Position numbers and translations under genes: made by a program. 64,000 nucleotides of DNA from Chitinophaga sp. CF118 (GTDB lineage Bacteria > Bacteroidota > Bacteroidia > Chitinophagales > Chitinophagaceae), in NCBI RefSeq assembly GCF_900112615.1, contig NZ_FOMK01000016.1, positions 37,384 to 101,383 of the forward strand, written 5' to 3'. The notes beneath the pieces were generated by a model. That model ran no database searches and was not told where the DNA came from. It was given only the letters and a program-made list of their open reading frames with translations. Shown here piece by piece: positions 47,601-56,053 of the stretch (position 1 is the stretch's first letter; the number at the start of each line of letters is the position of its first letter).

Positions 47601-50468
47601 TACCAGTTGCTGCTCTATTTCGTTGCCCGGCGCAACATAAGTAATGCCGGTGTTGAGTTCCAGGCCGGCCATGGCCAATAGTCTCTTTTTATCTACTTTA
47701 CCATTGGAAGTCAATGGCAATGTTTCCAGTTGTACAAAATTCTCCGGCAGCATATAAGATGGCAGCTTATCTGACAGAGCCTGCCTCAGTTCCAGCGTTT
47801 TTAGCGGTTCCTTGCTTACTACATAAGCAACCAGGTAATTCTCGTTTTTATCATTTTTTTGTGTACAGACTACTGCTGCCTCTATTTTATCAGTATTTAA
47901 CAGCACATTTTCAATTTCGCCCAATTCGATCCTATATCCCTTGATCTTTACCTGGTTATCAATACGGCCAATATATTCCAGTTCTCCATTGGGTAGAATT
48001 CTTACGCTATCACCGGAGCGATATAATGTCCCCCCGGTAAACGAATTGGGTATAAATCGCTGGCTGGTTAGTTCCGGTCTGTTTAAATATCCCCTGGCCA
48101 CGCCTTCCCCTCCAATATATAACTCCCCGGGAGTACCTACCGGTACGAGGTGTTGTTGCTGATCGAGTACATACAAGCTAACGGTAGGAAGAGGTTTGCC
48201 TATATTACTGATATTGCTTTCAATATCTGAGGTGGTTATTTCCTTATAGGTCACACACATGGTGGTTTCCGTTGGACCATACAGGTTCAGTATTTTTGTA
48301 TCAGGATACCTGGCATTCCATTCTTTCAGTTTGCGGGGATTCAATGCTTCCCCTCCAAAATTAACATAGCGCAATTGCAGGCTGACATTCTGTTTGATTA
48401 AATTATAAAAAGAAGAAGGTGTCTGGTTAAGTATTGTTACTTTTTCCCTGCCTAATACTTCAAGATAAGCAACAGGATCTATTGCAGTCAACGCCGGGAT
48501 TACAATTAGTTTACCTCCAAAAAGTAAGGCACCGTACATTTCCCATACAGAAAGGTCGAAGCAGAAGGAATGAAACATTGTCCATGTATCATCGCTCCTG
48601 AAATCAAACAATGATTTTTCATTCTTAAATAACCTAACTACATTCCGGTGTTCTATTAAGGTTCCTTTGGGCTTACCGGTGGTACCGGAAGTATAAATTA
48701 CATATGCAAGGTCAGCAGGTTTGTTGATCAGTGCAGGATTGGTCCTATCATAACATTCTGCTACCTCCATAAATACATGCAGCTCCCTATCATCTATCAA
48801 CACTTTGCACCTGCTATCTGCGAGCATAAAATCTATGCGTTCCTGTGGATATTGCGGGTCTACAGGCATATAGGCTCCTCCGCTTTTTATAACACCCAGT
48901 ATAGTAATAACCATCCACTCACTGCGTTCCAGTTTTATGCCTGCCAGATCATCCGGCCGGATATCATATTGTTGGCGAAGATATGCGGCCAGCTGATTTG
49001 CTTTTTCATTCAGCTCCCTGTAGGTAAGCCTGGTATTTTCAAATACAAGCGCAATATTATTGGGTGTTTTCTCTACCTGTTCTTCAAACAGGCTTACAAT
49101 GGTCTTGTTCCGGGGATAATCCACTGCTGTATTATTCAAGGCTGTCTGCAACTGAAGTTTTTCTTCCAGACTCAGATAATCTATCTCATGTACCAGGCTA
49201 TCAGGAGCCTGCACTAAATTTTCTATCAGCCGGGCCAGCTGTTGCTGCATCTCGTTAATCCTTGTTTCTTCGAAAGCGTTTACATTGTAAGTAAATTTGA
49301 TAGTAATTGTTTCGCCCGCACTTGCATTTATTGCGAAGTCATAATTAGACAGTTCAAAAAAGCTGGTAGACAATAATGTGGTCTTGGTTTTATTTTCTTC
49401 CTGTGTGACACTTTTTTCCACCCTTTCCTGCACCGGGAAATTTTCAAATGAAAGGATATGATCAAATAAATTACTGCCGGAGGCTATTCCTGATTGTATT
49501 TCGGCCAGTTGTACATAATGGTGCGGCATTCCTTCCACGGCTGCCAGATGTACTGCTTTCAGCAATTCCCTACCAGTTGTTTCCGGATTATATTGAATCC
49601 TTACGGGGATGGTATTGATGAACAGGCCGATCATATTCTCTATTCCTTCCAGTTCTGCAGGACGGCCCGATACGATGGAACCAAATACAACATCACTGGT
49701 ATTGTTATACCTGCCAAGCAGGATGCCCCATGCGGTTTGAATAAAGGTGCTTTCCGTTACACCGGCAGCAATACACAGAGAGGCTATGGACTGCCTTACA
49801 GCTCCTTTAAATACAATCCTTCTTTCCTGCTTAACATATTCTTTATTTTCGTTAGCAACCTTTTTCTGCAAGGTATTCACGGCATCATATCCTGTCAAAT
49901 GGTCCTGCCAGTATGCGATTGTTTTTTCTTTATCTATTTTACTTAGCCAGGAAATATAACTGGAATAAGGATAAACACTTGGTAATACAGGCATTTTTCC
50001 GTTAATCATTGCTATATAAAACCGGAAAAAATCATTAATGAGAATACTACAACACCATCCATCCATGAGGATATGATGGAAGCTCCATATAAACTCATAG
50101 GTATCTTCTCCTAATCCAAGTACGGTTAAACGCATCTGAGAACCTGCGTGCAGATCAAATCCCTTTGCCCGGTCTGCAGCTTTGAAATCTGCAATATTTC
50201 CGGAAAAGTCAAGATAGCTGAAAGCGCTGTCTACCGTCTTCTTTACTATCTGCAGTGGCCTGTCACCTATTTCCTGTGTAAAGAAAGTTCTTAATATAGC
50301 ATGGCGGGTAACCAGCTCCTGGTAGCTTTTTTCTAATATTGCTATATTAAAATGGCCTTTTACCTGATAACAGGTTTGTTCTACATAAGCCTGGGATGCA
50401 GGAGCACTTAACCAATGGTAATATAGTCCTTCCTGCAAAGGGCTTAAAAAATATACATCTTCTAGCAT
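44688..50468 (-). CDS. NRPS-5: C-A-PCP-E plus a trailing C domain
   Basis: 1926 residues. The first C domain (~1-430) opens YFLSPLQEGLYYH, with HHILMDGW, the D-accepting (DCL) style expected after an epimerizing module. The A domain (~460-950) has the pocket reading D-L-W-N-N-G-L-M-C-K, which resembles the Thr framework but has no clear match. PCP ILGGDSIKSIQ (Ser ~980); E (~1020-1450) with HHLVVDAVSW and LEGHGREDIG intact. A further C domain (~1460-1890) has HHIITDGYS. The last 30 residues carry a CxxxCxxCxxC cluster (1898-1911) and end NHFIL. The start overlaps the NRPS-4 stop (ATGCTAG), implying coupled translation. The extra C domain should serve NRPS-6. Confidence 0.93.
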   Translation of the reverse strand: MLEDVYFLSPLQEGLYYHWLSAPASQAYVEQTCYQVKGHFNIAILEKSYQELVTRHAILRTFFTQEIGDRPLQIVKKTVDSAFSYLDFSGNIADFKAADRAKGFDLHAGSQMRLTVLGLGEDTYEFIWSFHHILMDGWCCSILINDFFRFYIAMINGKMPVLPSVYPYSSYISWLSKIDKEKTIAYWQDHLTGYDAVNTLQKKVANENKEYVKQERRIVFKGAVRQSIASLCIAAGVTESTFIQTAWGILLGRYNNTSDVVFGSIVSGRPAELEGIENMIGLFINTIPVRIQYNPETTGRELLKAVHLAAVEGMPHHYVQLAEIQSGIASGSNLFDHILSFENFPVQERVEKSVTQEENKTKTTLLSTSFFELSNYDFAINASAGETITIKFTYNVNAFEETRINEMQQQLARLIENLVQAPDSLVHEIDYLSLEEKLQLQTALNNTAVDYPRNKTIVSLFEEQVEKTPNNIALVFENTRLTYRELNEKANQLAAYLRQQYDIRPDDLAGIKLERSEWMVITILGVIKSGGAYMPVDPQYPQERIDFMLADSRCKVLIDDRELHVFMEVAECYDRTNPALINKPADLAYVIYTSGTTGKPKGTLIEHRNVVRLFKNEKSLFDFRSDDTWTMFHSFCFDLSVWEMYGALLFGGKLIVIPALTAIDPVAYLEVLGREKVTILNQTPSSFYNLIKQNVSLQLRYVNFGGEALNPRKLKEWNARYPDTKILNLYGPTETTMCVTYKEITTSDIESNISNIGKPLPTVSLYVLDQQQHLVPVGTPGELYIGGEGVARGYLNRPELTSQRFIPNSFTGGTLYRSGDSVRILPNGELEYIGRIDNQVKIKGYRIELGEIENVLLNTDKIEAAVVCTQKNDKNENYLVAYVVSKEPLKTLELRQALSDKLPSYMLPENFVQLETLPLTSNGKVDKKRLLAMAGLELNTGITYVAPGNEIEQQLVAVFEEVLKKEQVGIKDDFFILGGDSIKSIQIVSRLKQRGYTLTIQDVMLYPVISALAEHVNLVNRTADQGLAEGFIPMTPIQAAFFQSEMINKHHLNQSVLLYSKEQISSAGLTAALDKLILHHDALRMVYRKSNSGWIQENKGADQGYSFEVIEEADNTQFIADCERIQSTFDLTTGPLFKAALFRGESGDRLLLVAHHLVVDAVSWRIIFEDLSDLYQQYLTGQPLHLPLKTDSFQYWQEKQAAYALSETLEEEDKYWSAIESVVIDTLPVDYPEGSNLMKDAASCMLSLDEDTTRQLLTECYKTHQTEINDILLTGLSLALNDVFHLKNVLIKLEGHGREDIGTDIDITRTVGWFTTTHPVVFDMSQKDDVVRQLIAIKENLHSVPNKGIGYGILRYLGGKPYVLNPQISFNYLGDFGSGVETTQGDKIFEFSGEYHGKGCPDDMPREAVLEVNGMVVNNKMGVSIRYSSQQYDAVTIETLKTAYQQRMEALIMLLSVGEKVEKTANMLPASYNQLFYVAPWEVKSRVVVSTYEYEHLDIPAFNAAIQQLITRHEILRTVFIKADGILQQQILSAETLKFEPIECIPLESENEWQKITDEALFSKFNLDTFPLIRVNIYKPEQGKYQVLFTLHHIITDGYSKGLLQKELMQLYNENLQGSTSVLQQPGFHYRDFTSWQRNFLYSQQGEKLKRYWLTKLDGFKLVLEFPSSRKHITEDDLSIRSTSVLHGVLYEKLNEYAQKNNLTRSAVLMGTLTLLLNKMTDEDDITVGTAVSGRNSRHFGELDISRSIGYFANVLLVRNRIDHEMQVTDYLQNVQQCFLEDLNYGDYPFTKLVEELPGLNISRRFLDDIVFYNYHNYDHYKNAVYQISEAVEDTVPTQCNFGLTVTEFKNCFRLELMFNPHLFDAAQRNEIQEHYFSILEQIVYIPGLMTANITVDMDGCQKGCRTCKACSQRKVQEEVSNHFIL

Positions 50469-53400
50469 AACAGTTTATTTAATTTTTCCAACTGATCAAT
50501 ACTTAAATCTTTGTATGTTAAATCAACCGGGCTGAGATGCACGTCTGCTTCTGTAGACAACACCTCAATCAAGGCTTCCAGTCTTTGCTGATAGGCTTGC
50601 GTCAGTTCCCTGACTGTAGCTGCATCGTATTGCTGTTTACTATACCCGATAGCCAGTCGTATACGGCCCTGTATCACCTTGCCGGATATTTCCAGCACAC
50701 CTTCCCGCTGCATATTTTCAGAAAATCCTTTGCCGTGGTATTCTCCCGAGAACTCAAATATCTGATCGCCCTGTTTTGTTTCCACACCTGATCCAAAGTC
50801 GCCCAGGTAGTTGAAAGAAACCTGCGGATTCAGCGTGTAAGGCTTACCTGCGAGGTAACGCAGTATACCATAACCGATCCCTTTATTGGGCACTCTGTGA
50901 AGACTCTCTTTTACCTCTATCAACTGCCGGGTAATGTCATCGCTGTAACGCATATCAAAGACTACCGGGTAGGTAGTTGTAAACCAGCCAACAGTACGTG
51001 TGATGTCTGCGTCTGTGCCAATGTCTTCACGGCCATGGCCTTCCAGTCTTACCAGCACATTATCCAGGTTGAATACATCATTCAGCGCAAGACTCAGTCC
51101 CGTCAGCAGAATATCGTTGATCTCCGTATGATAGGCTTTGTAACATTGGGTCAACAGGCGTGTGGTGGCTTCTTCGTCCAGTGTAAAGGCAGTCGAAGCA
51201 ATATCTTTCATCGAATTACTTCCCTCCGGATAATCTACCGGCAGCGGTTCTATCATGAGTGATTCTACCGAAGACCAGTATTTATCTTCTGCCAGCAATG
51301 TTTCGCTCAATGCATAAGCAGATTGTTTTTCCTGCCAGTATCTGAAAGAGTCTGTTTTTAAAGGAAGAAGGAGAGATTCACCTGCCAGGTATTGCTGATA
51401 CAGATCCGATAAATCTTCAAATATGATACGCCAGGATACCGCATCTACAACAAGGTGATGTGCAACCATCATCAGGCGGTCGCCGGATGCACCGCGGAAC
51501 AATGCTACTCTGAATAATGGGCCGTCTGTTAAATTGATGGTTGACTGGATACGCTCACAGTGCGTTATAAACTGATCATCTTCTATGATCTCCAGTGTGT
51601 AACCCTGATCAGCACCTTTATTTTCCTGTATCCAACCGGCATCACTCTCCCGGTATACCATGCGCAATGCATCGTGATGCAGTACCAGTTTATCCAGTGC
51701 TGCGGTTAATCCTGCTGTGGAAAGTGATTCCCTGCTATATAATAAAACGGATTGGTTAAAATGATGCTTATCGATTATACCGCTCTGGAAGAATGCAGCC
51801 TGTACAGGAGTCATAGGAATAATTCCCTCCACAAGTCCCTGATCTGTAGTACGGCTTACGAGGCTCACACGTTCTGCCAAAGCTGCTATTACCGGATAAG
51901 ACATTACATCCTGGATGGTGAGTGTATATCCACGTTGTTTTAGGCGGGATACAATCTGGATGGACTTGATAGAATCTCCTCCTAATCCAAAAAAGTCATC
52001 CTGAATACCTATCGGGTGTTTTTTCAATACTTCCTCAAATACTGCCACCAGTTGTTGTTCCGCTTCATTACCCGGTGCAGTGTAAGCGTTACTCATCCCC
52101 TGTTCTGTTTCAGGAGCGGGCAGCTTCTTTTTATCTACTTTACCACTTGCTGTCAAAGGCAATGCCGTCAGCTGCATAAAATGTCCCGGCATCATGTAAG
52201 ATGGTAAATGGGCAGCCAGTGTATTCCTGATTCGTTCTTTTAATTTTTCAGGGCTGTAAAACTCAGGTACTGCTGGTGTTTCACCGGCAACTACATCCGC
52301 ATGGATAGCATATACATTATACAATTCCGTTCCCAGCAAATCTGCCGGCTGATCGATAAAGGTGTTAAATCCATGTTTTACAAGCAATGTATTAATCAGT
52401 TCCAGCCTGTTATTGATATCATGTATTTCCAATACTACCTGCCGGATCTTTTTCCAGTCTTCATCCGTTATTCCCTGCAGCACATCCCACTCTCCTTTTT
52501 CCACATCAATTTTCAACAGATCAATTCTTTCAATATTATTTGCTGCTATTACCTGGGAGAGTGTTTCCAGTTTACATTCAAACTGTTGATGCTGCAGGTG
52601 GTTCTCCAACAATTCGTCCAGTTCAGACGCAGTTACATCTTCTTCCTTTGCCTGCTCTTTATTATGTATAAATTTCCTTACCGTATCTTTTACATTTTCC
52701 GTTTCTGCATACCTGCTGGAGAGTGCTGTAGAACCGGGAAAGTAGGTAAAGGACGCTGTTTCTGCCTTATTGGAAATACCTATATTAAAGATGTTGATAT
52801 CACCGGGATAAAGGGATGCATTTAATTCCAGTAAGGAATAGATAGGAGGAAGAGGTTCGAAGGCATACACCTTAACACCCTTTGCTACTTTATTTGCGTA
52901 TACGGAGAACATCCCGATATTGGCACCTATATCCACCACACAAGCGTTATCCGGAATTGTAATACCGTATTTTATGTAAACGCTATCAGTAAATATTTCT
53001 TCGAATAACAATTCTACTTCAGACTTATTATAAGCATATGCACTCAGTCCATTCTGCAATGGGAATAACACCGCTCTTCCAGGCAACCCTTTCTCCTTAT
53101 TTTCTGCAATTTTATTAGCCGTGTAGCCCGTTTCCTCATCAGGCACATAGTACAGTACCAGGTCCTTATTGCCTCCGCTATCCTGTTTCACAGCGGCTAC
53201 AGCCTCTTTAACGATCTTTTCATTCAGCAATACAAACGGGATTTCGTCCAGTTCAATGCGGTATCCGTTGATTTTTACCTGGTTGTCCTTACGACCTAAA
53301 AACTCAATATTCCCATCTGGCAACCAGCGGCCTAAATCGCCGGTTTTATAAATGCGCGTTCCGGCTTTAAAGGGATTGTTTGCAAACTTCAGGTCTGTCA

Positions 53401-56050
53401 ATTGCTCATTATGCAGGTATCCTCTTGCCAATCCGCCGCCACCGATGCAAATCTCACCTGCTACTCCAACAGGCACCATGTCCAACCCGTCATTTAATAT
53501 ATAAATCTGTGTGTTGGCAATCGGGCTGCCTATAGGAACATTCTTATTATCTGTAATGGTACCCTTGTTTATTTTAAGAACAGTAGCACAAATACTCGAT
53601 TCTGTAGGACCATAAGCATTAAAATAATCACCAATGGAAGAATAACTATCAACACTGTTTTTTATAGCGGCCTCACCGGCGGTGATGAGCTTTTTTAATG
53701 TCTGTATTTTCTCTATCTCCATCAACTGCAGAAATGCGGGTGGTATAGTGGCAATAGAAATTTCACTATCATTTATGAATTGCAGTAGCAATTCCGGGTC
53801 TTTTTTATCCGCGTCATTGATAATATACAATGTGCCACCGGCAGTTAAAATGATAAATATTTCAGAAACGGATGCATCAAAAGAAGCAGAAGCAAACTGC
53901 AATCCTCTTTCCGCCACCTGTATATCAAATATTTCTTTTTGAGAAAAGATGGTGTTGGCAATCGTAGTATGTTCTATCATCACTCCTTTCGGATTACCGG
54001 TTGATCCGGAAGTGTAGATAACATATGCAAGGCTGTCTGGAGCCACCATTACACCGCAAGAAGATACAGGCGTATCAAGTGTATCCAGCTGGATATCTAT
54101 GGCGAGTAAATTGCCGGTATAACATACAAGGTCAAACATAAAATCGGCTTGTGTAATCAGCACGTTTAAAGCTGTTTCCCTGATAATAAATTCTTTCCGG
54201 GGCAACGGGTAGCTAACGTCTATTGGCACATAAGCGGCTCCTGCTTTCAGGATACCCAGTATGCTGATGATCAGTTTATCTGATCTGTCCAGCATAATAC
54301 CTATCAGCTGATCCGGCTGTACGTCGTAATGTTTTCTTAAATAATGGGCTAACTGGTTTGATTTTTCGTCCAGTTCTCTATAGGTGAGTTTTGTATCTCC
54401 TGATACAACTGCTGTCAGATCTGGATTTGCAGCAGCCTGTTCTTCAAACAAACGAACAATTGTTTTATCAGGGTAAGTAGTACCGGTGTTATTAAATCCT
54501 GATAACAATTGTTGTTTTTCAACTTCATTTAAACAATCCAGCTCGTTGATTGGCTTACCTGGATACCGGATAATATTGTCCAGTAATTTTGTAAGGTTAC
54601 CGGCGAGGCGCTCTGCTGTTGCCTTTGTATAAATGTCTTTATTGTATTCTATGTTAACAAACAGTTCTTCTCCCGACTGTACAAAAACAAATAAGAGATC
54701 GAATTTGCAAATCAGATTGCCCTTGCCGTGGTATCTGCTCACCTGTAATTTGTCCATGTTCATGGAACCATTGGTTTGCATGGTTGACCCTGTTTGTAAC
54801 GTCATGGCCACATCAAACAAAGCATTCCGGCTTCTGTCTCTTCTCAGTTGCAATTCGTCCACCAGCTGATCAAACGGATAAGCCTGATGTTCATATGCCT
54901 GCAGGGTGACTTCTTTTACAGTATTGAGCAGTGCTTCAAAGCTATCTCCTGCTTTAAACTGTGATCTTAATGCCAGTGTGTTGATATAAAAACCTATCTG
55001 GTTTTCCAGGTCTGTATGTTCTCTGCCGGCAGTAGGACTACCAATAACGATGTCTACCTGGTTTGTGTATTTATATAGCAATGCGTTAACAGCTGCCAGC
55101 AAAGTCATAAACAAGGTACTACCCTGTTCCTGGCTAAGCTCCAGTATTCCCTTACTCACCTGCAGCCCCAGGCTTTTGCTGATGCGTTCTCCGTTAAATG
55201 TCTGGATAGCAGGACGTGGTTTGTCGCCTTGCATGTCCAGTACAGGCAGTTCTCCTGCAAATTGGTTCAGCCAGTAAGCACGGTGTTTTTTTGATTCATC
55301 CACGCTTAACTGTGCCTGTTGCCAGGTGGCATAATCCTTATATTGAATACGCAGTGGTTTCAGGTGGTTAGTATCTTTATTATATATCTGGAACAATTCC
55401 TTTATTAATATATCCATTGACCATGCATCGCTGATAATGTGATGCATGACATAACTGAATATCCATTTATTATCTGCCAACCTATATAGAGTAGTGCGAA
55501 GCAAAGGTCCATTGGCGAGATTAAATGGTTTCACCATTTCTTCCAATAATAAAGCATCTATTGATGTTGCTGATTGCCGCAGATCAAACTGCTTTAATGT
55601 AAAGCCGGTATTCCCCACAGTATTAATAAACTGCCTTACCTCACCTGTTTCATCTTCCTTAAATACAGTGCACAGAATTTCATGACGGCCAAGTAATGTG
55701 AATAAGGTATGCTCTAAGGCTTTTACATCAAGTTCACCTTCAAATACATAAGTACCTGGAATATTATACGCTACATTTCCATCTGCCAACTGACTCAGCA
55801 ACCATAATCTTTTTTGCGAAGAAGATAAAGGGTAGTTCTGTTGTTGCGGAGCATTGGGAATTTCCTGAAAACTACTACTGGTACGATTCTCTTTGAGGTA
55901 TTTAACAAGGTCCTGTTTGGCAAGTTTTATTTCTGCTAACAGCGCTGCTGGTATTTTGCTGATATCAGTATGTATTTTTAACTTATCCTCTTCAATTAAC
56001 TCAATGTTGATATTGAGCGCTAATAATTTGTCGATGAGTACTTCAATCAT
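50462..56050 (-). CDS. NRPS-4: docking-C-A(FkbM methyltransferase)-PCP-E
   Basis: 1862 residues. TubC_N-like docking domain (1-57), LCL-type C (~70-490; HHIISDAW has Ala for Gly in HHxxxDG), A domain (~515-1320) interrupted between core motifs A8 and A9 by an FkbM-family methyltransferase (~985-1245; VVDIGANIGMFSVYA and LLKIDVEKGEWDVLQ). PCP GLGGDSIKSIQ (~1355) and E (~1400-1840) with HHLVVDAVSW and LEGHGREDIG follow. The pocket reads D-A-S-T-I-A-A-I-C-K, one residue from the GrsA Phe code and close to the Tyr DASTVAAVCK code, so an aromatic residue, epimerized to D, is likely. Starts 3 bp after NRPS-3. Confidence 0.93.
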   Translation of the reverse strand: MIEVLIDKLLALNINIELIEEDKLKIHTDISKIPAALLAEIKLAKQDLVKYLKENRTSSSFQEIPNAPQQQNYPLSSSQKRLWLLSQLADGNVAYNIPGTYVFEGELDVKALEHTLFTLLGRHEILCTVFKEDETGEVRQFINTVGNTGFTLKQFDLRQSATSIDALLLEEMVKPFNLANGPLLRTTLYRLADNKWIFSYVMHHIISDAWSMDILIKELFQIYNKDTNHLKPLRIQYKDYATWQQAQLSVDESKKHRAYWLNQFAGELPVLDMQGDKPRPAIQTFNGERISKSLGLQVSKGILELSQEQGSTLFMTLLAAVNALLYKYTNQVDIVIGSPTAGREHTDLENQIGFYINTLALRSQFKAGDSFEALLNTVKEVTLQAYEHQAYPFDQLVDELQLRRDRSRNALFDVAMTLQTGSTMQTNGSMNMDKLQVSRYHGKGNLICKFDLLFVFVQSGEELFVNIEYNKDIYTKATAERLAGNLTKLLDNIIRYPGKPINELDCLNEVEKQQLLSGFNNTGTTYPDKTIVRLFEEQAAANPDLTAVVSGDTKLTYRELDEKSNQLAHYLRKHYDVQPDQLIGIMLDRSDKLIISILGILKAGAAYVPIDVSYPLPRKEFIIRETALNVLITQADFMFDLVCYTGNLLAIDIQLDTLDTPVSSCGVMVAPDSLAYVIYTSGSTGNPKGVMIEHTTIANTIFSQKEIFDIQVAERGLQFASASFDASVSEIFIILTAGGTLYIINDADKKDPELLLQFINDSEISIATIPPAFLQLMEIEKIQTLKKLITAGEAAIKNSVDSYSSIGDYFNAYGPTESSICATVLKINKGTITDNKNVPIGSPIANTQIYILNDGLDMVPVGVAGEICIGGGGLARGYLHNEQLTDLKFANNPFKAGTRIYKTGDLGRWLPDGNIEFLGRKDNQVKINGYRIELDEIPFVLLNEKIVKEAVAAVKQDSGGNKDLVLYYVPDEETGYTANKIAENKEKGLPGRAVLFPLQNGLSAYAYNKSEVELLFEEIFTDSVYIKYGITIPDNACVVDIGANIGMFSVYANKVAKGVKVYAFEPLPPIYSLLELNASLYPGDINIFNIGISNKAETASFTYFPGSTALSSRYAETENVKDTVRKFIHNKEQAKEEDVTASELDELLENHLQHQQFECKLETLSQVIAANNIERIDLLKIDVEKGEWDVLQGITDEDWKKIRQVVLEIHDINNRLELINTLLVKHGFNTFIDQPADLLGTELYNVYAIHADVVAGETPAVPEFYSPEKLKERIRNTLAAHLPSYMMPGHFMQLTALPLTASGKVDKKKLPAPETEQGMSNAYTAPGNEAEQQLVAVFEEVLKKHPIGIQDDFFGLGGDSIKSIQIVSRLKQRGYTLTIQDVMSYPVIAALAERVSLVSRTTDQGLVEGIIPMTPVQAAFFQSGIIDKHHFNQSVLLYSRESLSTAGLTAALDKLVLHHDALRMVYRESDAGWIQENKGADQGYTLEIIEDDQFITHCERIQSTINLTDGPLFRVALFRGASGDRLMMVAHHLVVDAVSWRIIFEDLSDLYQQYLAGESLLLPLKTDSFRYWQEKQSAYALSETLLAEDKYWSSVESLMIEPLPVDYPEGSNSMKDIASTAFTLDEEATTRLLTQCYKAYHTEINDILLTGLSLALNDVFNLDNVLVRLEGHGREDIGTDADITRTVGWFTTTYPVVFDMRYSDDITRQLIEVKESLHRVPNKGIGYGILRYLAGKPYTLNPQVSFNYLGDFGSGVETKQGDQIFEFSGEYHGKGFSENMQREGVLEISGKVIQGRIRLAIGYSKQQYDAATVRELTQAYQQRLEALIEVLSTEADVHLSPVDLTYKDLSIDQLEKLNKLLC

Positions 56051-56053
56051 GGT

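Noticed and set aside
52301..52825. 174-residue plus-strand frame inside the NRPS-4 region
   Set aside because: Antisense to the FkbM domain; composition rich in Phe/Cys/Tyr typical of a shadow frame.
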